From NCBI GenBank assembly GCA_964627605.1, contig CAZVGZ010000003.1, positions 62,001-126,000 of the forward strand: 64,000 nucleotides of DNA, given 5' to 3'. The translations under genes and the position numbers were made by a program. Below are positions 44,687 through 53,576 of this stretch, piece by piece. Source of the DNA: CAZVGZ01 sp964627605 (GTDB lineage: Bacteria > Latescibacterota > MWCZ01 > CAZVGZ01). The notes under the pieces were generated by a model. That model saw only the letters and a list, made by a program, of their open reading frames with translations. It was not told the DNA's origin and did no database searches. Within the stretch, counting starts at the first letter, position 1. The number at the start of each line of letters is the position of its first letter.

Positions 44687-45313
44687 TTGAACCCTATTCG
44701 GGGATTCGTACTGGTCGTCTCAGCGCCGTCAGGCACGGGCAAGTCTTCCGTTGTCCAAGGGGTGCTAGCCAAAGACGAGAGGTGCGTGATGTCGGTCTCC
44801 GCTACGACCAGGCCTATCAGACCAGGCGAGGTGGACGGCAAGGACTACTTTTTTCGCACGGAAGACGAGTTCCAGCGGATGCAGCGCGACGGTGAGCTGG
44901 TGGAATCTGCGGAGTTCGCTGGCAACCACTACGGGACGCCGAGGGCTTTTGTCGAACGGGAGATTGCCCACGGCCGTGTCGTGATTCTCGACATCGACGT
45001 TCAAGGCGCAACGCAGTTTAGAGCGACAATGCCAGGAGCGGTGATGCTGTTTTTGGCACCGCCGTCCATCGCGACGGTGGAGAAGAGGTTAAGGGAGAGG
45101 GGAACCGAATCAAAGGAAGCGCTGAAACAGAGATTGGCCCGGATTCCTGACGAGTTGGCGCACGCGAAATTTTACGACTATTTGGTTATAAACGATCAAC
45201 TGGATACAGCGATCGCGGCAGCCCTGGAGATAGTGGATTCTGAATGGCGCCGCACATCCAGAATGAACCTTGTAGGCGACTGGTGCCCTAAAGAGGAGCC
45301 GACGACAGAATGA
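44687..45313 (+). CDS. gmk: Guanylate kinase
   Basis: The protein is 208 residues from a TTG with a GGAG ribosome binding site 7 bases upstream. P-loop SAPSGTGKSSVVQG, the GMP-binding region SATTRPIRPGEVDGKDYFFRTEDEF, and VVILDIDVQGATQFR are the usual guanylate kinase motifs. The enzyme converts GMP to GDP. The stop overlaps the rpoZ start (ATGA at 45310), so the two are coupled. It appears intact. Confidence 0.95.
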   Translation: MNPIRGFVLVVSAPSGTGKSSVVQGVLAKDERCVMSVSATTRPIRPGEVDGKDYFFRTEDEFQRMQRDGELVESAEFAGNHYGTPRAFVEREIAHGRVVILDIDVQGATQFRATMPGAVMLFLAPPSIATVEKRLRERGTESKEALKQRLARIPDELAHAKFYDYLVINDQLDTAIAAALEIVDSEWRRTSRMNLVGDWCPKEEPTTE

Positions 45314-45528
45314 ACGATCTTAAATCATTTGACGATGTAATCGACAACTACGATGTGGTCGTAGCCGCAGCAATTCGTGCGCGCGAATTAAATGATTGGC
45401 GTCGCAAACGCGAGGCTTTGATGCTCGACGAACCGGATGAAGTCCTTCCGAAAGTCACTATGCAGGCGCTTGAAGAGATCGCGGACGGTGCCGTGACTGT
45501 GGTGAGGAAGAGTTCTGACTCCGACTGA
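45310..45528 (+). CDS. rpoZ: RNA polymerase omega subunit
   Basis: The protein has 72 residues. It contains the omega-type pattern IDNYDVVVAAAIRARELNDWRRKREA, followed by KVTMQALEEIADG, which fits the helix pair of RpoZ/Rpb6 proteins. Its position between gmk and coaBC is the classical location. It is slightly more diverged than usual at the N-terminus but is not damaged. Confidence 0.85.
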   Translation: MNDLKSFDDVIDNYDVVVAAAIRARELNDWRRKREALMLDEPDEVLPKVTMQALEEIADGAVTVVRKSSDSD

Positions 45529-45563
45529 GGCCCCATATCGCTTAAGGGGGTGTGGCTGCAATA

Positions 45564-46862
45564 ATGCTGAATGACGAAGCGACAGCGGGGCTGCTGTTGG
45601 GCCGCCGTATTGTGGTCGCCGTCAGCGGCGGGATAGCTGCTTACAAATCGTGCACCCTGGTTCGGCTGCTAATCCGCGCAGGAGCCCTAGTGCGCGTCGC
45701 CATGACACGCCACGCTACCGAGTTCGTTACTCCACTTACCTTCCAAACGCTGACAAACGCTCCAGTCGTCGTTGATCTTTTCAACGCACCGAGCTGCGTC
45801 GATCAGTCGAGCGAGCACATCGACCTCTCCCGATGGACTGATCTGGTGATTGTCGCGCCAGCCACCGCAAACATTATAGCCAAAGCCGCCACTGGTCTTG
45901 CTGACGATTTCGTCTCCACACTTCTTCTTGCCACGACGTGCCCGGTGGTTTACGCTCCGGCGATGAATACCGCGATGTGGCTCAATCCGGCAACTGTGGC
46001 AAATGTTGAAACATTGGACCAGCGCGGTGCGGTGGTGCTTCCCACAGGCACAGGCGCACTGGCGGATAAGCAGGAGTTTGGGCAGGGACGGCTGCTCGAG
46101 CCTGAGGAGCTACTCGTCCATGTGATTGAGAACCTACCTCCAAGCGGGCCGCTTGTTGGTCGGAAAATGGTCGTCACCGCCGGACCGACGTGGGAACCGC
46201 TAGACCCGGTTCGGATGTTGACAAATCGCTCCAGCGGTAAGATGGGCTTCGCCGTGGCGACCGCTGCGGTTGCTCAAGGGATGGATGTAACCCTCATCGC
46301 CGGTCCCAACTCGCTTACCCCGCCTCCTAGAGCAGATTTGATAGCCGTGGAATCGGCTCAGGAGATGCATCAAGCTGTGGAGGCAGAGTTCCCTAATTGC
46401 GATGTTCTGGTAATGTCTGCTGCGGTGGCGGACTGGAAACCTACATCGGTGTCCGACGAAAAAATCAAGAAAGATCAGGGCCCTCCAGTGGTTGAGATGG
46501 TGCCAAATCCTGATATTCTTTTGGAGATCGGGAAACTGCGAACTTCTGGTCAGATTTTGGTGGGTTTCGCCATGGAAACATCTGATGAAGAGGACAACGC
46601 CCGTAAGAAACTGCGGTCCAAGAACCTCGATATCTTGGTACTAAACCGATTGAGCGATCCTGACGCCGGGTTCGCAGTGGATACCAATGTAGTCACAATT
46701 TTTGCCGCTGACGGTGCTGTCACGAAGCTGCCGACTCTTTCCAAACGCGATGTCGGCGACCGTCTGGTGGCTTTGATACTATCCGAGCTTGAAGGGCGAG
46801 ATGACCGAACAGACGCCGAGGGAGGCAACCGCATTCATCGCCCAGCAGATAGCTCTGGGTGA
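45564..46862 (+). CDS. coaBC: Bifunctional phosphopantothenoylcysteine decarboxylase/phosphopantothenate-cysteine ligase
   Basis: The protein is 432 residues from the ATG at 45564; a GTG four codons upstream is possible. The CoaC flavin half has AVSGGIAAYKS, APATANIIAKAATG and the substrate-binding APAMNTAMW. The CoaB half has VTAGPTWEPLDPVRMLTNRSSGKMG and AAVADWKP. The loop that in E. coli carries the decarboxylase Cys (ACGDIGPGRM) reads ALADKQEFGQGRL here, so that Cys is absent. This may be natural variation, as CoaC loops differ. The pathway is coenzyme A synthesis. The stop lies within the next gene. Confidence 0.93.
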   Translation: MLNDEATAGLLLGRRIVVAVSGGIAAYKSCTLVRLLIRAGALVRVAMTRHATEFVTPLTFQTLTNAPVVVDLFNAPSCVDQSSEHIDLSRWTDLVIVAPATANIIAKAATGLADDFVSTLLLATTCPVVYAPAMNTAMWLNPATVANVETLDQRGAVVLPTGTGALADKQEFGQGRLLEPEELLVHVIENLPPSGPLVGRKMVVTAGPTWEPLDPVRMLTNRSSGKMGFAVATAAVAQGMDVTLIAGPNSLTPPPRADLIAVESAQEMHQAVEAEFPNCDVLVMSAAVADWKPTSVSDEKIKKDQGPPVVEMVPNPDILLEIGKLRTSGQILVGFAMETSDEEDNARKKLRSKNLDILVLNRLSDPDAGFAVDTNVVTIFAADGAVTKLPTLSKRDVGDRLVALILSELEGRDDRTDAEGGNRIHRPADSSG

Positions 46863-47583
46863 CGATCTGTGGCCCTCGCCGGAACCCCCTAAAGTCGATC
46901 GGGATGTGGCAGCACCGCCTCCCAAAAACGACCAACCCAAACCGGCTGCAACAGCCGATATGGTCAGTGATAGTATGACCGCCGATTCACCGCCCGTTTC
47001 TCAGGCCCGCAATAGCTGGGATGGTCTGACGCTCGACGGTTTCCAGAAAGCAGTCTGCGAGTGCCAAACCTGCCCGTTGGGGGCGACACGCACGATGTTC
47101 GTATTCGGTCAGGGCGATCCCAACGCCGACCTGATGTTCATTGGGGAAGCGCCAGGCAAGGACGAGGATGAGCAGGGGTTGGCGTTCGTCGGGCGGGCTG
47201 GACAGCTACTTACCAAAATGATCGACGCCATGGGTTTGTCCCGCGACACCGTTTTCATCGCCAACGTGCTCAAGTGTCGCCCGCCTAGCAACCGAGACCC
47301 GGCACCGCATGAGGTGGAGATGTGCGAGCCATATCTCAAACACCAGATTGAGCTTATAAAGCCAAAGATCATCTGCGCGCTTGGGCGCATCGCGGCGCAG
47401 ACGCTTCTACAATCAAACGAATCGCTTGGCAAACTTCGCCAACAGACACACACTTACGAAGGGATCGCGCTGTGGGCTACCTACCATCCGGCCTACCTGC
47501 TGCGCGACCCAAGGCAGAAAAGGCCAGCGTGGGATGATCTGAAGAGGATCAGATTTGCGCTTGATGGCACGACGCTGCAATAG
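46801..47583 (+). CDS. Uracil-DNA glycosylase, family 4 type
   Basis: The protein is 260 residues from the ATG at 46801, inside the end of coaBC. The first ~75 residues are a Pro-rich linker unlike the family. The catalytic domain has CQTCPLGATRTMFVFGQGDP with two iron-sulfur Cys, GEAPGKDEDEQGLAFVGRAG with the catalytic region, NVLKCRPPSNRDP with a third Cys, and HPAYLLR. Family 4 enzymes remove uracil from DNA and are common in thermophiles and many bacteria. A phage DNA polymerase-associated origin is not suggested by the context. The gene appears intact. Confidence 0.9.
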   Translation: MTEQTPREATAFIAQQIALGDDLWPSPEPPKVDRDVAAPPPKNDQPKPAATADMVSDSMTADSPPVSQARNSWDGLTLDGFQKAVCECQTCPLGATRTMFVFGQGDPNADLMFIGEAPGKDEDEQGLAFVGRAGQLLTKMIDAMGLSRDTVFIANVLKCRPPSNRDPAPHEVEMCEPYLKHQIELIKPKIICALGRIAAQTLLQSNESLGKLRQQTHTYEGIALWATYHPAYLLRDPRQKRPAWDDLKRIRFALDGTTLQ

Positions 47584-47610
47584 TACACGGAGATAACGGA
47601 GGGTAAAACG

Positions 47611-49008
47611 GTGGTAGAGATGGCCTACGATAACATGGGTGCCGAGAATGTCCGCCCTATGCCCAACGCTGTGGCAGTGGAGCGCGAGGTGTTGGGAGCG
47701 ATGCTCCTTAACAAAGAAGCCATAGCTAAGGCTGCGTCCGTCCTGACCGCAGACTCGTTCTACCACTCCGCTCACAAGGACGTGTTTGAAGCGATCTTAC
47801 ACCTCCACAACAAGGACCAGGCCGCTGACGCAGTGGGGGTAATTGAGGTACTTCGGTCAAAAAGTCGGCTGGAGAGGGTTGGTGGTGAGCGGTATGTCAT
47901 GCGGTTGGTAGGCGAGATAGCCACCACCGCCAATGTTGAAGACCACGCCGAGATAATCCAACGTCACTCCATTCGTCGTGATCTGATAGCGTTGGGCGAC
48001 AGAATCTCCCGTCAAAGCTTTGATGATGGCTGCGATGTAATCGACACGATTTCAGACACCCAGAATGAGCTATTCCGACAGGCTGAGCGTGGGCTGCGCA
48101 AAGGGTTTATCCAGATTGAAGACGTTCTTCACGACACATTTGAAGACCTTGACAGGCTTCATCAAGAAGGCGGTGAGCCACCAGGAGTACCCACGGGATA
48201 CGGCAGGCTCGACGAGTTGACCACCGGGTTGCAGGCAAGTGATCTAATCATCATCGCCGGGCGTCCCTCAATGGGCAAGACCAGTTTTGCGCTGAATGTC
48301 GCTCAGAATGTCGCGTTGGATCACGGAATAGGCGTCGGGATTTTCTCTCTGGAGATGTCGGCCAGACAGCTTTCGCAGAGGCTTCTGTGCGCAGCGGCAA
48401 GGATCGATTCGCATTCGGTGCGTCAAGGGCATCTGGGAGACGAGGATTGGGCACGGTTATGTGCGGTCGTGGGCGACCTTTCTGAAGCGCCGATCCATAT
48501 TGACGACTCGCCTACGCTGACCCCGGTGGAAGCTCGTGCCAAAGCTCGCACGCTTGCGACTGAGCATGGAGTAGGGCTGATAATTGTGGACTATATGCAG
48601 CTGATGCACGCCCCAGGTGCCGCTGAGAGTAGACAGTTGGAGATAGCGACGATCTCCCGCTCACTCAAAGCGTTGGCGAAGGAGCTGAATGTGCCTGTGG
48701 TGGCGCTGTCACAGCTCTCTCGTGCTGTTGAGCAGCGCGGCGGCGACCACCGGCCAAAACTCTCAGACCTTCGTGAGTCCGGGTCGATTGAGCAGGATGC
48801 CGATGTTGTGGCGTTCGTGCACCGCCCAGAGCGGTTCGCCAGTGATCCCGATGAGCGCGAGGAACTATCCGGTCAGGCCGAAATCATCGTCGAGAAGCAG
48901 CGCAACGGGCCGACAGGAACAGTGCAGTTGACCTGGGTGGACAAATTCGCCCGGTTTGAGAACCCGGCCCTTTGGGACGAGCCGACGGGCGACGATGCCG
49001 AATTCTAG
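47611..49008 (+). CDS. dnaB: Replicative DNA helicase
   Basis: The protein is 465 residues from a GTG that follows GGAGGG by 7 bases. The N-terminal domain (PNAVAVEREVLGAMLLNKEAI) leads through a linker to the RecA-type ATPase: GRPSMGKTSFALN as Walker A, IIVDYMQLM as Walker B, then SRSLKALAKELNVPVVALSQLSR and DLRESGSIEQDAD. The C-terminus has EKQRNGPTGTVQL. DnaB unwinds DNA at the replication fork. It follows the glycosylase gene by 27 bases. The gene is intact and well conserved. Confidence 0.95.
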   Translation: MVEMAYDNMGAENVRPMPNAVAVEREVLGAMLLNKEAIAKAASVLTADSFYHSAHKDVFEAILHLHNKDQAADAVGVIEVLRSKSRLERVGGERYVMRLVGEIATTANVEDHAEIIQRHSIRRDLIALGDRISRQSFDDGCDVIDTISDTQNELFRQAERGLRKGFIQIEDVLHDTFEDLDRLHQEGGEPPGVPTGYGRLDELTTGLQASDLIIIAGRPSMGKTSFALNVAQNVALDHGIGVGIFSLEMSARQLSQRLLCAAARIDSHSVRQGHLGDEDWARLCAVVGDLSEAPIHIDDSPTLTPVEARAKARTLATEHGVGLIIVDYMQLMHAPGAAESRQLEIATISRSLKALAKELNVPVVALSQLSRAVEQRGGDHRPKLSDLRESGSIEQDADVVAFVHRPERFASDPDEREELSGQAEIIVEKQRNGPTGTVQLTWVDKFARFENPALWDEPTGDDAEF

Positions 49009-49804
49009 CGGATTGGCGGTGTTTGGAGTCGCCAGAGGTGTGCTGGTTGGACTGGGTCGCTCGATCATATCGCTGTTTGTGCATCTGGGCCGTGTGATAC
49101 TGCTGTTCTCTCAAGTCGTCGCCAGTGCGCCTAAAATTTTCCACAGCCCCAGATTGACATTCGAGCAGCTTGTCGCCGTTGGGCTTCAGTCGCTTCCACT
49201 GGTGTTTGTGATCTCAGTTTTTGGTGGCGCGACAGCGGCGTGGCAGGCGCGCTATCAGCTTTTGGGATTGGTGCCTGACTACACAATCGGCACTGCGGTG
49301 TGGAAAAGCATGGTGCTCGAGCTGGGGCCTGTGTTGACGGGGTTGGTAGTTGCTGGACGGGTGGGATCGTCCATCGCCGCCGAGCTTGCAACCATGAGAG
49401 TCACAGAACAGATCGACGCACTTACCACGATGTCCATCAGCCCGGTGCGATACCTGCTGCTGCCGAGGGTCACTGCCGGGGTGGTGATGACCCCGATACT
49501 GACCATCTACGCCAACCTGTTCGGTCTGTTTGGAGGCTACGCAACAGCGGTGTGGTTGGGCAACATCAGCCACTACTCGTTTATCGAGGGCGTCAAGATG
49601 TTTTTCTATGGACGCGACGTGGCTGTTGGGTTGGTAAAAGCCTACACATTTGGCATCGCTCTCTCGTTTATGGGCTGCTATTTCGGCTACATCGCCGAAG
49701 GTGGGGCAGAGGGCGTGGGCGAGGCGGCTATCAAATCCTTCGTCACCACCGCAGTTGTCATTCTTCTGGCAGACTTCTTCGTCGCACTCATCGCGTTCAG
49801 CTAG
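48995..49804 (+). CDS. MlaE-family ABC permease
   Basis: The protein is 269 residues from the ATG at 48995, overlapping the end of dnaB. The MlaE/YrbE pattern is seen in FVISVFGGATAAWQARYQLL, SMVLELGPVLTGLVVAGRVGSSIAAELATMRVTEQIDALTTM and AYTFGIALSFMGCYFGYIAEGGAEGVGEAAIKSFV. Family members are the membrane subunit of lipid-transport (Mla) systems at the outer membrane. The ATPase (MlaF) and substrate-binding (MlaD) genes usually follow but are absent here; they may lie elsewhere. Confidence 0.92.
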   Translation: MPNSSGLAVFGVARGVLVGLGRSIISLFVHLGRVILLFSQVVASAPKIFHSPRLTFEQLVAVGLQSLPLVFVISVFGGATAAWQARYQLLGLVPDYTIGTAVWKSMVLELGPVLTGLVVAGRVGSSIAAELATMRVTEQIDALTTMSISPVRYLLLPRVTAGVVMTPILTIYANLFGLFGGYATAVWLGNISHYSFIEGVKMFFYGRDVAVGLVKAYTFGIALSFMGCYFGYIAEGGAEGVGEAAIKSFVTTAVVILLADFFVALIAFS

Positions 49805-49924
49805 GCTGCGCGCCCATCTGCCGCCGAATCGCGACTTGCGGAGCGCCGTCCCCCCCTTCCTGCCATCCCAGAGCAGTATAGTATCAATCTCGACCGCCGT
49901 CGCAGTGGCTTTGCGTTGGCGACG

Positions 49925-49953
49925 TTGACGCCCTGTCGCTGGTCGTGTACTGT
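49925..49953 (+). promoter_or_regulatory. Candidate promoter for the MBL gene
   Basis: TTGACG (49925-49930) matches the -35 consensus at five of six bases and is followed after 17 bases by TACTGT (49948-49953), a weak -10 box, about 25 bases before the MBL start at 49979. This is sequence resemblance only. Confidence 0.35.
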
Positions 49954-49978
49954 TGAGAACCGCTGATTCTGTAGTCAC

Positions 49979-50761
49979 ATGCATTGGAAAAACTCCCAGA
50001 TGCGACTGAGCGAATCTATCTATCTTGTCGGTGGGGCACAGGTTGGGCTTTCTGACGCCTTTGACTGCCATGTGTATGTTGTCAATGCCGCTGAGGGGCT
50101 GGTGATGATAGATGCAGGCGGCGGGCGCGACCCTGACAGGATTCTGGCTAACATCGCCGCAGAGGGGCTTGATCCGATGACCCTTAGAGGAATAGGCCTC
50201 ACGCACGTTCATTTTGACCACGCTTGCGGCGCAGCGGGTATTCACGAGCGAACCGGATGCCGCGTGGCAGTGTCCGAGATCAGTGCTGACACACTGACCA
50301 ACGGTACAGAAGAGTCGAGCCGCCTTAATCTGGCCAAACAGCTCGGTATATACCCCGAAAAATTCGAGTGGCAGCCGTGCCCAGTGGACGACAAGCTGGT
50401 GGATGGCGAACGATATCAGATCGCAGGTGTAGAGTTCGACGTGCTAGCGATTAGGGGCCACTCTGATGACGCCACAGCACTTGTCGCGGAGATTGATGGG
50501 CGTCGCTGCATGTTTTGCGGCGATATTCTTTTTTGGGGCGGCGTTCTCGGGCTGATAAACTTTCCTCAATCTGAGCTATCGGGCTATCGTCGTGATCTTC
50601 CCCGGTTGGCTGATCTATCTATCGACGCGCTGTTTCCAGGGCATGGGCTATTTGCGCTAACCGGTGGGCAGACGCATATTGATGCCGCCATCGCGCAGAT
50701 TTCGCAGAGTGTCGCGCCACCCTCCATCGGGCAGTTCTTCGGGATGCCTCCACAAGGCTAG
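49979..50761 (+). CDS. Metallo-beta-lactamase-fold hydrolase
   Basis: The protein has 260 residues. Zinc motifs are canonical: LTHVHFDHACGA, with a glyoxalase II-like HxHxDH, then IRGHSDDATALV, FCGDILFW and FPGHGLFA. This set suits a hydroxyacylglutathione hydrolase or a thioesterase-type member, but no substrate can be assigned. It is 28 bases before the M81 peptidase gene on the same strand, so the two are probably co-transcribed. Confidence 0.88.
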   Translation: MHWKNSQMRLSESIYLVGGAQVGLSDAFDCHVYVVNAAEGLVMIDAGGGRDPDRILANIAAEGLDPMTLRGIGLTHVHFDHACGAAGIHERTGCRVAVSEISADTLTNGTEESSRLNLAKQLGIYPEKFEWQPCPVDDKLVDGERYQIAGVEFDVLAIRGHSDDATALVAEIDGRRCMFCGDILFWGGVLGLINFPQSELSGYRRDLPRLADLSIDALFPGHGLFALTGGQTHIDAAIAQISQSVAPPSIGQFFGMPPQG

Positions 50762-50789
50762 GTTGGCTGCCACAAAAATAGGAACGCAG

Positions 50790-52256
50790 ATGCGGATCGC
50801 AATTGGTGGCATATTTCACGAATCCAACACGTTCGTGCCCCAAATCACCTCAATGGAAGACGTCAATCGCTCACATTACCACACGGGAAAGGAAATTATA
50901 GACTTTTGGCGCGACACGACTTCAGAAATCGCCGGGTACATTGATGTCGCCAACCAAGACAACGTAGAGCTTGTGCCGACACTGATGGCGTGGATCATGC
51001 CATCAGGGACGGTGAGCCAGACAGTATATGACGAACTCTCCCAAGAACTACTGCGGTTGATCGGTTCGGCAGGGCAGTTGGACGGCGTACTGCTGTGTCA
51101 ACACGGTGCCTGGGTTACTGAGGATGAAGAGTGCACCGACGGTGCGCTCCTGTCGCTCGTGAGAAACGCTGTGGGTGAGGATGTGCCGGTGGTGGCGACG
51201 CTGGACTTTCACGCCAATGTCACTTCGCAGATGTTGGACTCAGTCGACGCTGTTGTGGGATACAAAACCTATCCGCATGTCGATCAGCGTGAGACTGGAG
51301 CAAAGGCCGCTCGGTTAATCATAGACATGGCATCTGGCGGTACTCGTCCAAAGATGGCACTCAACCATCCCCCACTGATCGTAAATATCATGCGGCAGCT
51401 TACCTGTGACGAAGGGCCTATGGCTGATGTGATGGCGATAGCTGCTGAGGCAGAGAACACACCAGGGGTATTGGCTGTCAATGTTTTTGGCGGATTTGCC
51501 TATTCTGACGTGCCTCACGCTGGTTGCAGTGTGATGACGGTGACAGATGGAGAAAAAAGTCTGGCCCAAGCGACGGCGGACGACTTGGCTGACGAGGTGT
51601 GGCGTCGGCGGCATGAGTTCGCCAAGGGGTTGCCAGACGCCGAGGAGGCTGTAAGAGCTGCCATCGCCGAAACTGATGGATTGGTGGTTTTAGCGGATAC
51701 AGGCGACAATGTCGGCGGCGGATCTCCTGGTGACGGTACCGTGTTGCTTTCTGAGCTTTTGGAGCAGGGGGCGGACGGCGCGTTGGCCCTTCTGTGCGAC
51801 CCAGATGCGGTGGCCAAGGCTATAGAAGCCGGTGTGACGAACGAAGTGACGCTAAGCGTTGGTGGGAATCACGACCATCTCCACGGGACACCTCTGTCGG
51901 TGACAGGCACCGTTCGCCTTATCTCGGACGGTCGTTGGATCAATAGAGGAGAGATGCACGACGGAGTAAGCGAGAATCAAGGGCGGACGGCGGTGGTGGA
52001 CTTAGGCGGTGTCACACTGGTGCTAACCGAGAGAAAACATTACATGTGGAACTTGGAGCAGCTTCGTGCGATAGGGATCGAACCTAAGGATCAACAGATC
52101 ATCGTCAACAAGTCCGCTATCGCCTATAGAGCTGCCTACGGACCCATAGCCGCCACAATGATTGAGGTGGCAACACCGGGAGCCTGTCCGGTTGATCTTT
52201 CGGCGATCAGCTATCATCGCATCAAGCGGCCTGTCTTTCCGCTTGATGCGATGTGA
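50790..52256 (+). CDS. M81 (MlrC, microcystinase C-type) metallopeptidase
   Basis: The protein is 488 residues from the ATG at 50790. M81 markers include IAIGGIFHESNTFVPQ at the N-terminus, LLCQHGAWVTEDEEC, ATLDFHANVTSQML, GYKTYPHVDQRETG and LADTGDNVGGGSPGDGT. MlrC-type enzymes hydrolyse linear microcystin or small peptides, but most family members have unknown substrates. The gene follows an MBL hydrolase and precedes a Gfo/Idh dehydrogenase. It appears intact; a microcystin link is not implied. Confidence 0.88.
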   Translation: MRIAIGGIFHESNTFVPQITSMEDVNRSHYHTGKEIIDFWRDTTSEIAGYIDVANQDNVELVPTLMAWIMPSGTVSQTVYDELSQELLRLIGSAGQLDGVLLCQHGAWVTEDEECTDGALLSLVRNAVGEDVPVVATLDFHANVTSQMLDSVDAVVGYKTYPHVDQRETGAKAARLIIDMASGGTRPKMALNHPPLIVNIMRQLTCDEGPMADVMAIAAEAENTPGVLAVNVFGGFAYSDVPHAGCSVMTVTDGEKSLAQATADDLADEVWRRRHEFAKGLPDAEEAVRAAIAETDGLVVLADTGDNVGGGSPGDGTVLLSELLEQGADGALALLCDPDAVAKAIEAGVTNEVTLSVGGNHDHLHGTPLSVTGTVRLISDGRWINRGEMHDGVSENQGRTAVVDLGGVTLVLTERKHYMWNLEQLRAIGIEPKDQQIIVNKSAIAYRAAYGPIAATMIEVATPGACPVDLSAISYHRIKRPVFPLDAM

Positions 52257-52329
52257 TCTTGTGTGGGTCATCTAAGCGCTCCCAGAAAAAGCGATAGGCC
52301 GGTTACACAAACCCGAACTGAGGTCAGTG

Positions 52330-53496
52330 ATGAGTGAAAAAGTTCACATCGGAATGGTGGGGTGCGGCGGCATGGCTAGCGCGCACCGCGGTGGCTACAA
52401 CGGACTGTGGGATGCGGGGTTGAGATCGTTCAACATCGACGCGACTTGCGACATCAATGAAGACGCCGCAAAAAACATGGCTGAAGAGATAGTCAAATTT
52501 CAAAGCAGCACCCCCCGGGTCTACACCGATCTTGATGATATGCTGACCAAAGAAGGTGACCTGACGGCGGTAGATATATCTACGGTCCACCGCGCTCATC
52601 ACACTCTGGCGATTCCGTGCTTTGAGGCGGGTCTCCACGTCACCATCGAAAAGCCGGTGGCGCTCACACTCAAAGCTGCCCAACTGATGTTGGACGCGGC
52701 TAAAAAGGCCGGAACGGTTTTTCAGGTGGCGGAAAACTATCGAAGGTCGCCGGGACATCGTGCGATCAACTGGGCTATCAAGCAGGGGCGCATCGGACAG
52801 CCTAGGATGCTATACTGGCAGGAGGTACGGGAGCGGCTCTGGTACTGGGCATGGCGCGAACACAAGGATCAGGCCGGTGGCGGCTGGATGCTCGACGGCG
52901 GCGTACACTTCGCCGATCTGGCGCTCTATCACATTGGCCCTGTTCGGTCAGCCTATGGTGTCGTCAAGACCTATCATCCTTACCGCTATAAAAACCCAGA
53001 AGAGCTCACCGGGGCTATCGACGTGGATACCGAAGACGCTGTGATAGCTACATTGGGGCTTGACGACGATGTTGTGTGCCAGTGGAGCACCACCACCGCC
53101 GCGCCAGGGCAGGGTTACGACGCCAAGGTGCTATACGGCGAGGAGGGCTCAATCACGTTCCACGGCGACAACGCTGGCATCAAGACCCGTTCTGAAGAGA
53201 CCTCAGAGGACGATTTGATAGCTGAACATCAGGCGCAATTGAGCGATGATGAGCGTCAGCTCATGTTTCCCAACGGGGTCACAGAAACAGTCGCGACGGA
53301 GCTCTACGAGTTCACTCAGGCTATTTTGAATGGTGGCGACATCGAGACAGACGGCATGGTGGGCTACCAGGCTCTGGCGATCTGCTTCGCGATCTACGAG
53401 TCATCGCATTTGGGGCAGCAGGTCAGTCTCGACGACGTGGAAGCGCTCAAGTACGATGGGTATCAGAAGGAACTGAACGACGGCTTAGGCATATAG
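52330..53496 (+). CDS. Gfo/Idh/MocA family NAD(P)-dependent oxidoreductase
   Basis: The protein is 388 residues. The N-terminal Rossmann domain has IGMVGCGGMASAH and the substrate-site motif TIEKPVALT. The C-terminal alpha/beta domain has GGGWMLDGGVHFADLALYHIG, with the catalytic Asp/His. Members oxidise or reduce sugars, inositols or related compounds. The gene ends with a strong terminator, so it closes the plus-strand unit beginning near 49979. The sugar substrate is unknown. Confidence 0.9.
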   Translation: MSEKVHIGMVGCGGMASAHRGGYNGLWDAGLRSFNIDATCDINEDAAKNMAEEIVKFQSSTPRVYTDLDDMLTKEGDLTAVDISTVHRAHHTLAIPCFEAGLHVTIEKPVALTLKAAQLMLDAAKKAGTVFQVAENYRRSPGHRAINWAIKQGRIGQPRMLYWQEVRERLWYWAWREHKDQAGGGWMLDGGVHFADLALYHIGPVRSAYGVVKTYHPYRYKNPEELTGAIDVDTEDAVIATLGLDDDVVCQWSTTTAAPGQGYDAKVLYGEEGSITFHGDNAGIKTRSEETSEDDLIAEHQAQLSDDERQLMFPNGVTETVATELYEFTQAILNGGDIETDGMVGYQALAICFAIYESSHLGQQVSLDDVEALKYDGYQKELNDGLGI

Positions 53497-53520
53497 ATCA
53501 GCCGTCAACATCAGGTTTGA

Positions 53521-53559
53521 GAACGGGAGTGGACGGCAACGTCCACTCCCGTTCTTTTT
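53521..53559 (+). terminator. Strong intrinsic terminator
   Basis: A perfect 15-base stem (GAACGGGAGTGGACG, 53521-53535; CGTCCACTCCCGTTC, 53540-53554) with a GCAA loop is followed by TTTTT. It lies 24 bases after the Gfo/Idh gene and between convergent genes; on the minus strand no T-run follows, so it mainly ends plus-strand transcripts. Confidence 0.92.
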
Positions 53560-53576
53560 CGACAGACCGACAAGCT

